This document shows, piece by piece, positions 52,053 to 61,079 of a DNA stretch of 64,000 bases. The notes beneath the pieces were generated by a model. That model ran no database searches and was not told the DNA's origin. It saw only the letters and a list, made by a program, of their open reading frames with translations. This DNA comes from Paracoccaceae bacterium (GTDB lineage: Bacteria; Pseudomonadota; Alphaproteobacteria; Rhodobacterales; Rhodobacteraceae), in assembly GCA_027489355.1 (NCBI GenBank), contig JAIXZY010000035.1:1-64000 (forward strand), written 5' to 3'. Both the position numbers and the translations under genes were made by a program. Numbering within the stretch: the first letter of the stretch is position 1; each line of letters begins with the position of its first letter.

Positions 52053-52826
52053 TCAAGCCGGAAGGGCCGCGAGATAGCCCTCGAAGGTCACATTGTCGGC
52101 AACCCGCCGCGCCAGCGCCTCGTCCGCAGCCGAACGGATCGTCCAGCACAGAACCGTCGCACCGGCCGCCTTCAACTCGGCCACCCGGTCGCGGCCAAGG
52201 TCGCGCCCCTCGTGGCTGATGAAGCTGGAGCCCGTCGCTTCATAGTCCGGGATTCCGCGCAGCCGGTCGCAGACCGGGACCGGCAGCGGCGCCCAGTCGT
52301 CGGGATCGTAGGCCGAGGTGGTGATGCCCCGTGGCAGCCCCGGCGCAAGCCGAGCCATGTGGGCCACCGAATGCGGATTGAACGACATCAGCGCAACATC
52401 GCCCCGGTAGCCGTCCAGCGCCCCGGCCGTCGCGGCCTCAAGCCGGCCATCCGTCGGCCCCATCTCCAGCGTCTGATCCTTGATCTCGATCAGCAGCGGA
52501 ACCTTCCCGTCGATCATCGCCAGAACCTCGGCAAGCGTCGGGATCGTGTCGGTCGACCCCTTCAGCGTGATCCGCCCCAGGTCGGCGGCCGTCCGCGCAT
52601 TGACCGGGCCGGTCTCGTCGGTCAGGCGGTCCAGCTCCTCGTCGTGGAAAACCACCGGCACGCCGTCCTGCGATAGCTGCAGGTCGATCTCGATGCCGTA
52701 GCCCGCCGCCACGGCCGCCTTGATGGCCTGGGGCGAATTCTCGATCCGGCCCGCCGCGCGGTCGTGCAGCGCACGATGCGCGATGGGCAGGCGCAGGAAG
52801 CTTTCGGGCAGCGGGACGAGGGTCAT
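52053..52826 (-). CDS. Glycerophosphodiester phosphodiesterase
   Basis: 257 aa; IAHRALHDRAAGRIENSPQAIKAAVAAGYGIEIDLQLSQDGVPVVFHDEELDRLT. Confidence 0.93.
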   Translation of the reverse strand: MTLVPLPESFLRLPIAHRALHDRAAGRIENSPQAIKAAVAAGYGIEIDLQLSQDGVPVVFHDEELDRLTDETGPVNARTAADLGRITLKGSTDTIPTLAEVLAMIDGKVPLLIEIKDQTLEMGPTDGRLEAATAGALDGYRGDVALMSFNPHSVAHMARLAPGLPRGITTSAYDPDDWAPLPVPVCDRLRGIPDYEATGSSFISHEGRDLGRDRVAELKAAGATVLCWTIRSAADEALARRVADNVTFEGYLAALPA

Positions 52827-52833
52827 GGCAGGG

Positions 52834-53295
52834 TCACTTCAGGGCGAAGATCGCCTCGACCTCCACCGCGACGCCAAGGGGCAGCGACGCGGCCGAGACG
52901 GCCGACCGCGCGTGGCGGCCGGCATCGCCGAGAACCGCCACCAGGAAGTCCGAGGCACCGTTGATCACCTTGGGCTGGTCGGTGAAATCGGGGGTCGAGT
53001 TCACGAAGCCCACCAGCTTCACCGCCCGGTCCAGCCGGCTCCAGTCGCCGCCAACCGCTTTCTTCAGCTGCGCGAGCAGCGAGATGGCGCAGCGTTTCGC
53101 GGCCTCGGCACCCTGCTCGAAGCTCAGGTCCTCGCCCAGCTTGCCCTTCATCAGGCCCTGCTCGTTCTGGCTGATCTGGCCAGAGATGTGGATCAGGTTG
53201 CCCACCTGGACGAAGGGGACATAGTTCGCTGCTGGAGCGGGCGCGTCGGGCAAGGTGACGCCAAGCTCGGCGAGGCGCTGTTCGATCGGGTGCAT
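52834..53295 (-). CDS. RidA family protein
   Basis: 153 aa; MHPIEQRLAELGVTLPDAPAPAANYVPFVQVGNLIHISGQI. Confidence 0.9.
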   Translation of the reverse strand: MHPIEQRLAELGVTLPDAPAPAANYVPFVQVGNLIHISGQISQNEQGLMKGKLGEDLSFEQGAEAAKRCAISLLAQLKKAVGGDWSRLDRAVKLVGFVNSTPDFTDQPKVINGASDFLVAVLGDAGRHARSAVSAASLPLGVAVEVEAIFALK

Positions 53296-53358
53296 GGGGG
53301 TCTCCGTCTGGTTTGGCGGAGCCTACCGCGCGGCGGCAGGAGCGGCAAGTCTTGCCGC

Positions 53359-53405
53359 CGTCCACACTGGACAGGCGAAGAAGAATGAATGACTCCAAAT
53401 GCTTG
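53359..53405 (+). repeat. Composite intergenic element copy D: CGTCCACACTGGACA (53359-53373) + GCTTG (53401-53405)
   Basis: 13/15 to the dyad, 27-nt gap, CAAATGCTTGGCCGTGGG. Confidence 0.5.
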
Positions 53406-53450
53406 GCCGTGGGTGGCAATGATCGCTTAACCAAGCCGACATCGCAAAGC

Positions 53451-53475
53451 GCCCCCGCCGGACTGCGGCGGGGGC
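53451..53475 (-). terminator. Terminator-like hairpin GCCCCCGCCG-GACTG-CGGCGGGGGC
   Basis: Perfect 10-5-10 stem downstream of the cytochrome c2 gene. Confidence 0.7.
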
Positions 53476-53498
53476 CGGTGGCGCGGTTGCGCGAAAGC

Positions 53499-53915
53499 CT
53501 ACTTCAGCGTTGCCAGGTAGGCGGCCATGTCCTCGGCGTCTTCCGCCTTGGTCAGCTTGAACGTCATCTTCGACTTTTGGCTGTCATCGCCCGAAGCAGC
53601 CTTCACCCAGGCGTTGGGGTCCTGCAGGTAGGTCGTGATCTGCGCTTCGTCCCAGACGGCGCCCTTTTCCTTCGCGGCCAGTATACCCTCGCCATACTTG
53701 AAGTCGGGGTTCGACGCGACGGGATTGCCGACGATGCCCCAGAGATTCGGCCCGGTCTTGCCGCCCTTCTGCACCTCGGTCCCGTCGGCTGCGGTGATCG
53801 AATGGCAGGACTTGCACTTCTTGAAGTTTTCCTCGCCCTCGGCAGCGTCGGGATCGGCGAAGGCGGGGGCCGCAAGGACCGCAAGGGCCAGAACGGGGAG
53901 AAGTCTTTTCAGCAT
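53499..53915 (-). CDS. Cytochrome c2-type periplasmic cytochrome
   Basis: 138 aa; signal peptide; FKKCKSCHSITAADGTEVQKGGKTGPNLWGIVGNPVASNPDFKYGEGI; KSKMTFKL. Confidence 0.92.
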   Translation of the reverse strand: MLKRLLPVLALAVLAAPAFADPDAAEGEENFKKCKSCHSITAADGTEVQKGGKTGPNLWGIVGNPVASNPDFKYGEGILAAKEKGAVWDEAQITTYLQDPNAWVKAASGDDSQKSKMTFKLTKAEDAEDMAAYLATLK

Positions 53916-54310
53916 GGGTCTTCCTTTCCGGGTTGGTCGAAAAGCTATGGCGTGGCGACGGGTGGTTGGCCTTGACTTTTGTCAGGGTGGTGCGGCCCTG
54001 AAAGAAGGACCGGCCATCCGGCTGGCAGAAGTCCAGGTGGCGGGCGGGCCTGCGGTGGCGATCTCCACAGTGCCGCCACCGGGGACAGCGCGGGCAGCCC
54101 GACGCCAATCCCGATCAGCCCGAACAGAAGCCGCCAGGAGGGGCCAGTGGCCGGTGCCGTCCTTGAGGGTGATCTTGTTCCAGACATTGCATTTCCCTGA
54201 CGGCTTAACCATTGGCTGTCATTTCAGTTCCGTGAGAGTCGCAGCACGCAGACGATGACCGTCCCGTCGATTTCCCGCACGGATCTACCGGCAGCTTGTG
54301 AACGGATGGA

Positions 54311-54358
54311 CGACTTTTCTGCGAAAAGTCCCGCGTCCGACTTTTCGCAGAAAAGTCG
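54311..54358. repeat. Nested palindrome: 20-8-20 inverted repeat whose arms are each 8-3-8 palindromes
   Basis: CGACTTTTCTGCGAAAAGTC-CCGCGTCC-GACTTTTCGCAGAAAAGTCG. Confidence 0.95.
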
Positions 54359-54481
54359 TTCCGCGGACCCGCTGCCCGGCGAGGTGCCCATGTGGTCCTG
54401 TCGCAACTCGCGCTGCGGGCGCTGGCGCGTCTTGTTCGAAGGCGGAGGCGATCTTGCGGGAACGTCAGGGCCATCCCGATT

Positions 54482-54496
54482 TGTCCACTGTGGACA
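54482..54496. repeat. Perfect TGTCCAC-T-GTGGACA dyad (E) without the GCTTG box
   Basis: 7-1-7; 3 nt beyond the stop codon of the 54500-55051 gene. Confidence 0.65.
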
Positions 54497-54499
54497 GGC

Positions 54500-55051
54500 T
54501 CAGTCCGTGCGGAAGGCCCCGGCCAGCGGCTCCGGCAGATCGAACTCCCGCAGCACCCGGGCGCGGCCCTCTTCGGACATCTTCCGCGCCGTCTTCCGCA
54601 CGATGTCCAGGGTCTGCTCTGCCCCGCGGTCTGCCGCGAAGGGCGAAAAGTACCACGTGAGGAAAACGAAGCAGATCACATCCTCCAGCGCCTGCACCTC
54701 GGCGTCGCGCTTGATCCCCTCCTTGCGCAGCAGGACCCCCACGCGGGCGCAGTCCGCTTCGGGAAAGCCCGCGGCCTCCATGATCCCCGCGACCCGTTCG
54801 GCATGCCGCCGGCCCTGCTCGCGCCGCCAGGCATGATAGCCCTCCTTGCCTTCGGGATAGTCCGACCGCGGGAGAAGCCAGCGTTCCACATGCTGCCCCC
54901 GCGCGGCGACCTGAAGCACCTCGGACGCGCCCGGAAACAGTCGGGCCAGTTCCTCACTCATCCGCTGGCCGTAGATCAGCGCCTCGCCCTTGGGGTCGGC
55001 CGAGTTCGCTTCGTCGATCCTGGCCAGCGCGCGGTGCAGGCGGTCGCTCAT
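54500..55051 (-). CDS. DUF4202 domain-containing protein
   Basis: 183 aa; RIDEANSADPKGEALIYGQRMSEELARLFPGASEVLQVAARGQHVERWLLPRSDYPEGKEGYHAWRR. Confidence 0.88.
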   Translation of the reverse strand: MSDRLHRALARIDEANSADPKGEALIYGQRMSEELARLFPGASEVLQVAARGQHVERWLLPRSDYPEGKEGYHAWRREQGRRHAERVAGIMEAAGFPEADCARVGVLLRKEGIKRDAEVQALEDVICFVFLTWYFSPFAADRGAEQTLDIVRKTARKMSEEGRARVLREFDLPEPLAGAFRTD

Positions 55052-55755
55052 TGTCCCCCCTTGGACCAGGTCATTGCCGGATCCTCCTCGACATAGTCCC
55101 GCAGCGCATCCACGTCGTCGATCTGCGCCACGTTCTGTCGGATTGTCACGCCTTGCTCCTTCAACCGCGCAAAGGCCCGGCTCAGGCTTTCCGGCTTCAT
55201 GCCCAGACGACCGGCGATAAGCACCTTGTCATAGGGCAGCGTCACCTCGCAGGCGCCTTGTGGACAGGGCGCAAGTTCCAGCAGGAATTCGGCCACCCGC
55301 TGAGCGCCGGTCTGCGCCTTCAGCGCCTCGACCTGGGCCACCAGGCCATGCAGGTGCACGAAGGTCGCGGACAGGATTGCGATGGCCACTTCCGGGTTGT
55401 CGCGGATCTGGCGGAGGATGGCATCCGCCTCGATCCGGATCAGCGTGCAGTCGGTGACCGCCTCGGCCGCGACCGGGTAGGTATCGTGCCGGAAGGCCAC
55501 CGCTTCGCCGAAGCTGGAACCCTTGGTGTAGACGCCCACCACCGCCTCGGCGCCCGACGGCGCGATGCGGTAAAGCTTCACCCAGCCCTCGGCCACGATG
55601 TAGATCGCGCTGGCCCATTCGCCCTGCAGGAAGATCGTCTCGGCGCGCGAGAAGGTGCGGACGCGGGCGCTGTCCAGCACTGACCTGGCCACATGCTCGG
55701 GGGCCGAAGCAAGCAGCAGCGAGCGGCGGGCCAGGGCGAGGAATTCGGGCTTCAT
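55048..55755 (-). CDS. Crp/Fnr family transcriptional regulator (Dnr/NnrR-like, no FeS cysteine cluster)
   Basis: 235 aa; cNMP-binding-like fold, HTH LIAGRLGMKPESLSRAFARLKEQGVTI; 4-nt overlap with the DUF4202 gene. Confidence 0.88.
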   Translation of the reverse strand: MKPEFLALARRSLLLASAPEHVARSVLDSARVRTFSRAETIFLQGEWASAIYIVAEGWVKLYRIAPSGAEAVVGVYTKGSSFGEAVAFRHDTYPVAAEAVTDCTLIRIEADAILRQIRDNPEVAIAILSATFVHLHGLVAQVEALKAQTGAQRVAEFLLELAPCPQGACEVTLPYDKVLIAGRLGMKPESLSRAFARLKEQGVTIRQNVAQIDDVDALRDYVEEDPAMTWSKGGQ

Positions 55756-55830
55756 CGGGGATCCTGCGCAGTCCGTCGGGCCAACATGGTTAGCGCAGAC
55801 GGTGCGATTTGGCCAGCACTTGCCCGCCGC

Positions 55831-56238
55831 TCACGCTGGAACGAGCGCGACGTCTGCCAGGGTGGAACGGTCGAGATCGGCCAGGAATGCCGCCTCGGCG
55901 CTGCGCAGGCGGGCCTTCAGCCGGCATCGCCCGTGTATTCGGCAGCTTCCGCCGTCGCCTGCGAAGCAGTCGACCAGCGGCTGGCCGTTCTCAAGCAGGC
56001 GGACCACGGCGCCAAGGCGGATGTCCTCGGGCGATCTGGCAAGCATCGCTCCTCCACCCGCGCCGCGCCGGGTAGTCAGGTAGCCGCCACGGGTCAGGGT
56101 CTGCACGATCTTGGCCAGGTGATGCCGGGACAGCCCGAAGGCGTCGGCCAGTTCCGCAGTGGAGACCCCCCGCTCGGGCTGCGCGGCCATCCGCATCAGG
56201 ATCCGCAGGCCGTAATCGGTGAACGACGTCAGACGCAT
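55831..56238 (-). CDS. Rrf2 family regulator (NsrR-like, three conserved Cys)
   Basis: 135 aa; MRLTSFTDYGLRILMRMAAQPERGVSTAELADAFGLSRHHLAKIVQTLTRGGYL; CFAGDGGSCRIHGRC. Confidence 0.88.
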   Translation of the reverse strand: MRLTSFTDYGLRILMRMAAQPERGVSTAELADAFGLSRHHLAKIVQTLTRGGYLTTRRGAGGGAMLARSPEDIRLGAVVRLLENGQPLVDCFAGDGGSCRIHGRCRLKARLRSAEAAFLADLDRSTLADVALVPA

Positions 56239-56253
56239 GGCGACCCATGAATG

Positions 56254-56268
56254 CGCATTTACAATGCG
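56254..56268. promoter_or_regulatory. Inverted repeat CGCATT-TAC-AATGCG, candidate Rrf2/NsrR operator
   Basis: Perfect 6-3-6 in the divergent intergenic region. Confidence 0.5.
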
Positions 56269-56336
56269 GATTATCAGGCCCAGACTGGATTGCAAGCGGA
56301 ACCGGCTCGCGTTCCATCGGCATGGGAGAACCCAGC

Positions 56337-57332
56337 ATGCTTCGGACCCCGCTCTGTGATCTTCTTGGCTGCGAGGTGCCGGTCCTGCTGGCCGGGATGG
56401 GCGGCGTGGCGCGGTCCGAACTGGCCGTGGCGGTCGCCCAGGCCGGGGGCTTCGCGATGCTTGGCATGGTGCGGGAACCGCCCGCGCTGATCGAGGCCGA
56501 GGTGAAGGCCTTTCGCGCAGCCAGCAACCGGCCGTTTGCGGTGAACGTGATCCCCTCGGCCACCGATCCGGGGCTTCTGGACCGGCAGATCGGCCTGTGC
56601 CTTGACCTGGGCGTACGGGCCTTCACCTTCTTCTGGGACCCGATGCCCGAAGTCATCGAGCGCGTCAAACGCGCGGGCTGCCTGGTGCTGCACCAGGTCG
56701 GCACCGTCGCGGCGGCCGAGCAGGCCGAGGGTGCCGGCGCCGATGTCATCATCACCCAGGGGATCGAGGCCGGGGGGCATGTCCACGGCCGGATCGGGGC
56801 ATTCGCGCTGGCCGAGGCCGTGCTGGACCGGGCGAAGGTCCCGGTGGTGGTGTCGGGCGGCATCGGTTCGGGCCGGGGCTTGGCGGCGGCGTTGGCGATG
56901 GGGGCGCAGGGGGTGCAATGCGGGACGGCGTTCCTTGCCACGCATGAGGCCTGGGCGCATGACTACCACAAGCAGCGGGTGGTTCAGGCCGCCGGGGGCG
57001 ACACGGTGCTGACCGATGTCTTTGTGCTGAACTGGCCCAAGGGCGCCGCGGTGCGGGTGATCGGCAACAGCATCACCGAGCGGCTGGGCGACGACCTGAT
57101 GGGCCACGACCCCGACGCCCTGCCCCGCGAGCCGATTGCCGAGGATTCGGGTCAGCCGCTGCTGCGCTATTCCACCGACTCGCCCATGCGGCACACCACC
57201 GGCTCGCTGGAGGAGATGGCGCTTTACGCGGGTCAGGGCGCGGGAGTGATCCGCGACGTGGTCCCCGCGGCCGAGCGGTTGCGCCGGATCGTGGCGGAAG
57301 CCCAGGCTTGTCTGGCAAGGCTGCCGCGATGA
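56337..57332 (+). CDS. Nitronate monooxygenase (2-nitropropane dioxygenase family)
   Basis: LLAGMGGVARSELAVAVAQAGGFAMLG; ITQGIEAGGHVHG; VVVSGGIGSGRGLAAALAMGAQGVQCGTAFL. Confidence 0.92.
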   Translation: MLRTPLCDLLGCEVPVLLAGMGGVARSELAVAVAQAGGFAMLGMVREPPALIEAEVKAFRAASNRPFAVNVIPSATDPGLLDRQIGLCLDLGVRAFTFFWDPMPEVIERVKRAGCLVLHQVGTVAAAEQAEGAGADVIITQGIEAGGHVHGRIGAFALAEAVLDRAKVPVVVSGGIGSGRGLAAALAMGAQGVQCGTAFLATHEAWAHDYHKQRVVQAAGGDTVLTDVFVLNWPKGAAVRVIGNSITERLGDDLMGHDPDALPREPIAEDSGQPLLRYSTDSPMRHTTGSLEEMALYAGQGAGVIRDVVPAAERLRRIVAEAQACLARLPR

Positions 57333-57982
57333 ACGGGCGCTGCACCTCGCCTCCCTGCCTGGCCGAAGGGTTCGACCCGTCGGACACCGATCAGGACCAG
57401 GCCCGGGACGTGGCGCGCTGGCGCAAGGCGGAACGCCAGCGCCTGCGGGCCGAACGCGACGTGTTGACCGTGGCGGAACGGCAGGCGGCCGGGGCGGCAA
57501 TCGGCGAGACGCTGGTGGCGTTCCTGCGCGACAGGTTCGGCGATCTGCGCGGCCGGGTGTTCTCGGGCTACTGGCCAATCAAGGGGGAACCCGATCTGCG
57601 CCCGGTCCTTGCCGACCTGCACGCGGCGGGCGCACGGGTGGCGCTGCCGCTGGTCGAGGTGAAGCAGGCCCCCCTCGTCTTCCGCCGCTGGACGCCCGAG
57701 ACGCGGATGGTCCGGGGTGACTGGAACATCCCGGTTCCCCCGCCCGAGGCGGAGGTGGTTGTGCCGGAGATCGCCCTCGCCCCCGTCGTCGGCTGGACGG
57801 ATGACGCCTACCGGCTGGGATATGGGGGCGGTTACTTCGACCGGACGCTGGCGGCGCTGTCTCCCCGCCCCTTCACCATCGGCATCGGCTTCCTGTCGGC
57901 GCGGCTGGCGACGATCTTCCCGCAGCCGCACGACATCCGGCTCGACGCGATCCTGACCGAGGCCGGGCTCGCCTCAGCCTGA
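57329..57982 (+). CDS. 5-formyltetrahydrofolate cyclo-ligase
   Basis: 217 aa; GYWPIKGEPDLRPVLADL; VVGWTDDAYRLGYGGGYFDRTLA; ATGA overlap with the previous gene. Confidence 0.9.
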   Translation: MNGRCTSPPCLAEGFDPSDTDQDQARDVARWRKAERQRLRAERDVLTVAERQAAGAAIGETLVAFLRDRFGDLRGRVFSGYWPIKGEPDLRPVLADLHAAGARVALPLVEVKQAPLVFRRWTPETRMVRGDWNIPVPPPEAEVVVPEIALAPVVGWTDDAYRLGYGGGYFDRTLAALSPRPFTIGIGFLSARLATIFPQPHDIRLDAILTEAGLASA

Positions 57983-58879
57983 CGCCTCGGCCAGCGAGGC
58001 CACGAGGTTCTGCGCCAGATAGTCCAGCAGCGCCCGCGTCCGTCGCGCCATCCGGCGCTGCGCCAGGTGGACGGCGTGAATGTCCAGTTGCGGTCCCCGG
58101 ACCTGCGGCAGGACATGCTCCAGCAGGCCCGCGGACAGGCCCTGTTGCACGACATAGTCGGGGCAAAAGGCGATCCCTTCGCCCAGCACCGCGAGATCGC
58201 GCGCGGCCCGGGCGCTGTTGACCAGGAAATGCCCTGTGACCGGCACGCGGTGCAGGGTGCCATCCTCGACCAGCGGCCACGCCCCGTCGCCCCGCAGGTT
58301 GGTGTCGCGGATGCAGGCATGGTCGGAAAGGTGGGCCAGCGTCTGCGGCCGGCCGGCGCGGTCCAGGTAGGCGGGCGCGGCGACCAGCATCAGCCCGATC
58401 TGCCCCAGCTTCCGCGCCACCAGCGCCGAATCCTCCAGCCGCCCGATACGGATCGCCACGTCGATGCCTTCCGCCGCAAGGTCGACGTAGCGATCCGACA
58501 GGCGCAGGTCGATGGTCAGGTCGGGATGCGCCGCCCGGAACCGCCGCAGAAGCGGGACCAGGAACAGCTCGCCATGCGTGACCGAGGCCGACAGGCGGAT
58601 CGTGCCGGACAGGCCCCGCCGCTCTTCACGCAGGGACGCGGTCATCTCGTCCAGCTGCTCCAGCCAGCCGGGCAGCGTCTGCATCAGCTGCTCGCCCGCC
58701 GCGGTCAGGCCCAGCCGACGGGTGGTGCGGTGCAGAAGCCGGGTGCCGAGGCGGGCTTCGAGTTCGGCCATGTATTTCGAGGCAAGCTTCGGCGACAGGC
58801 CCAACCGCTCTCCCGCGCCAGAGAAAGAGCCGGTTTCCACCGCCGCCACCAATACGCGCAGGCCATCCAGCATGTCCAT
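57974..58879 (-). CDS. LysR family transcriptional regulator
   Basis: 301 aa; MDMLDGLRVLVAAVETGSFSGAGERLGLSPKLASKYMAELEARLGTRLLHRTTRRLGLTAAG. Confidence 0.93.
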   Translation of the reverse strand: MDMLDGLRVLVAAVETGSFSGAGERLGLSPKLASKYMAELEARLGTRLLHRTTRRLGLTAAGEQLMQTLPGWLEQLDEMTASLREERRGLSGTIRLSASVTHGELFLVPLLRRFRAAHPDLTIDLRLSDRYVDLAAEGIDVAIRIGRLEDSALVARKLGQIGLMLVAAPAYLDRAGRPQTLAHLSDHACIRDTNLRGDGAWPLVEDGTLHRVPVTGHFLVNSARAARDLAVLGEGIAFCPDYVVQQGLSAGLLEHVLPQVRGPQLDIHAVHLAQRRMARRTRALLDYLAQNLVASLAEASG

Positions 58880-58901
58880 GTCGGCACCATTCGGAACAAT
58901 A

Positions 58902-58938
58902 TGGCGAAAGACATACCACATCATCGCCGTTTTCGCCA
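58902..58938. promoter_or_regulatory. Inverted repeat TGGCGAAA-N21-TTTCGCCA in the lysR/doxX intergenic region
   Basis: Arms 58902-58909 and 58931-58938, perfect. Confidence 0.5.
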
Positions 58939-58993
58939 GGACCAGAAGGGAGCATATCGGGGGCACCAAACGTTCCCCCGAAGGAGACCCGAC

Positions 58994-59419
58994 ATGATCG
59001 ACCTGAAAACTGCCCCCTACGCCGTGACCGCCCTGCGCGTGACCACGGGCGCTCTGTTCCTGTACCACGGCCTGGTGAAGTACTTCGTCTTCACCCCCGC
59101 CGGGACCGCCGGCTATTTCGAAAGCATCGGCCTGCCCGGCGCGCTGGGTTACCTGACCATGCTGGTCGAGATCCTGGGCGGCCTCGCACTGATCCTGGGC
59201 GTGAAGACCCGCCTCGTCTCGGCCGCGCTGGTGCCGGTGCTGCTGGGCGCTGCCTACTTCGGCCACGGCTCGGCAGGCTTCGGCTGGTCGAACGCGGGTG
59301 GCGGCTATGAATACCCGCTGATGTGGGCCGTGGTGATGGCGGCTCTGGCCGGGCTGGGCGACGGCGCGCTGGCGCTGGTTCCCGGTTCGAAAGACGCCCG
59401 CCTGGGCCAGCCCGCCTGA
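58994..59419 (+). CDS. DoxX family membrane protein
   Basis: 141 aa; ALRVTTGALFLYHGLVKYFVFTPAGTAGYFESIGLPGALGYLTMLVEILGGLALILG. Confidence 0.92.
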   Translation: MIDLKTAPYAVTALRVTTGALFLYHGLVKYFVFTPAGTAGYFESIGLPGALGYLTMLVEILGGLALILGVKTRLVSAALVPVLLGAAYFGHGSAGFGWSNAGGGYEYPLMWAVVMAALAGLGDGALALVPGSKDARLGQPA

Positions 59420-59470
59420 CGACACCTGCGCCGCCCCGGTCCGGGGCGGCGCCCTTGCAGGAGAAGAACG

Positions 59471-60436
59471 ATGCTCGTGAACGGCAAGTGGACGGCAAAC
59501 TGGCAGCCGGTGCAGGCCAAGGACGACCAGGGCCGCTTCGTGCGGCAGATCTCGTCCTTCCGCAACTGGGTCACCGCCGACGGCGCACCCGGCCCCACGG
59601 GCGCGGGCGGCTTCAAGGCCGAGGCGGGGCGCTATCGTCTGTATGTGGCGCTGATCTGCCCCTGGGCTTCGCGCACGCTGATCGCCCGCAGGCTGAAAGG
59701 GCTGGAGGCGCTGATTCCGGTCACCGTGGTCAACCCGGTCCTGACGGACGAGGGCTGGGCCTTCGGCGGCTATCCCGGAGCCGATGCCGACCCGCTGCAT
59801 GGCGCGACGCACATGCACCAGCTTTACACCCACGCCGACGCCAGCTTCACCGGCCGCGCCACGGTGCCGGTCCTGTGGGATACGGTGACGGACACGATCG
59901 TCAGCAACGAAAGCGCCGACATCGTGCGGATGTTCGACACTGCTTTCGCCGACCTCGTGCCGGGGAAGCCCGTGCTTTACCCCGCCGACCTTGCCGACCA
60001 GATCGACGCGCTGAATGCCGAGGTCTACGACAGCCTGAACAATGGCGTCTACAAGGCGGGGTTCGCCTCGACCCAGGGCCCCTATGACGAGGCGGTTGCG
60101 GGCGTGTTCAAGATGCTCGACGCGCTGGAAGACCGACTGACGGGTGATTTCCTGTTTGGCGACCGCTTCACCGAAGCCGACATCCGGCTTTTCGTGACGC
60201 TGATCCGTTTCGACGCAGCCTACCACGGCTTGTTCAAGACCAACCTGCGCCGCATCGCCGACTATCCCCGGCTGCAAGCCTATATGGAGCGGGTGCTGCG
60301 CCTGCCGGGCGTGGCCGGGACGGTGGACATCGACCACATCAAGGCCGGGTATTACTCGATCAAGGCGCTGAACCCGACGGGAATCGTCCCGGTCGGCCCC
60401 GCGCATGTGACCGAGCTTCTGGCGGCCGTGAAATGA
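59471..60436 (+). CDS. Glutathione S-transferase, glutathionyl-hydroquinone reductase type (YqjG-like)
   Basis: 321 aa; GRYRLYVALICPWASRTLIARRLKGLE (CPWA); TVPVLWDTVTDTIVSNESADIVRMF. Confidence 0.92.
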   Translation: MLVNGKWTANWQPVQAKDDQGRFVRQISSFRNWVTADGAPGPTGAGGFKAEAGRYRLYVALICPWASRTLIARRLKGLEALIPVTVVNPVLTDEGWAFGGYPGADADPLHGATHMHQLYTHADASFTGRATVPVLWDTVTDTIVSNESADIVRMFDTAFADLVPGKPVLYPADLADQIDALNAEVYDSLNNGVYKAGFASTQGPYDEAVAGVFKMLDALEDRLTGDFLFGDRFTEADIRLFVTLIRFDAAYHGLFKTNLRRIADYPRLQAYMERVLRLPGVAGTVDIDHIKAGYYSIKALNPTGIVPVGPAHVTELLAAVK

Positions 60437-60981
60437 GCCGCGTGGTCTTGCTGCACGGCGTCGGCAGCTCCGGCGCCGGGATGCGCCCGCTGGCCGATGC
60501 CCTTGGCCTGCACGACGCGCATTGCCCCGACGGTCCGGACCCCTTCGACATGGGACCGGGGCGTCAGTGGTTCTCGGTCAAGGGCGTGACCGAGGCGAAC
60601 CGGCCCGCCCGGATCGCTGCCGCCCTTCCGGGAGTGCGACAGATGATCGAAGGCCTGGGCGACCCGCGAGAGACCTTTCTTGTGGGCTTCTCGCAAGGGG
60701 CGATCCTGGCGCTGCACCTTGCGGCCGAGGGGTTGCCCGTGGCCGGCGTCGCGGCGATTGCCGGACGGCTGGCCGGGCCGATCCCGGCCCGGACGGACTG
60801 GCCGCCGGTCTGGCAGCTGCATGGCGACCGCGATGGCGTGATGCCGCTGTCCGTGGCGCAGTCGACCGAAGCCTGGCTGCGCGAAGCCGGGGCCAAGCCC
60901 AGTCTGACGGTGTTCCCCGGCCTTGGCCACACGGTCGACGCGCGCGTGCTGGAAGAGCTTCGCAAAATCCTGGCCGGGTAA
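60433..60981 (+). CDS. Alpha/beta hydrolase (phospholipase/carboxylesterase type)
   Basis: 182 aa; FLVGFSQGAILALHLAAEG; WQLHGDRDGVMPL. Confidence 0.88.
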   Translation: MSRVVLLHGVGSSGAGMRPLADALGLHDAHCPDGPDPFDMGPGRQWFSVKGVTEANRPARIAAALPGVRQMIEGLGDPRETFLVGFSQGAILALHLAAEGLPVAGVAAIAGRLAGPIPARTDWPPVWQLHGDRDGVMPLSVAQSTEAWLREAGAKPSLTVFPGLGHTVDARVLEELRKILAG

Positions 60982-61079
60982 CGGCTAGGGCGCGTTCTCA
61001 GCAGCCTGCCAACCAAGGAAAGCGCGAGTGTCGTCCGTTCGGCCGCCGGCCGGGGACTGTTCCGTGGGGACAGCCAGGC

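Noticed and set aside
53945-54474. Short ORFs in the cytochrome c2-DUF4202 gap
   Set aside because: Overlapping in several frames, Pro/Arg-rich, no start/RBS preference or domain; one of them would cross the nested palindrome.
61057-61079. CTGTTCCGTGGGGACAG as another copy of the TGTCCAC dyad
   Set aside because: Only about 12/17 positions match the copy A dyad and no GCTTG at the expected offset.
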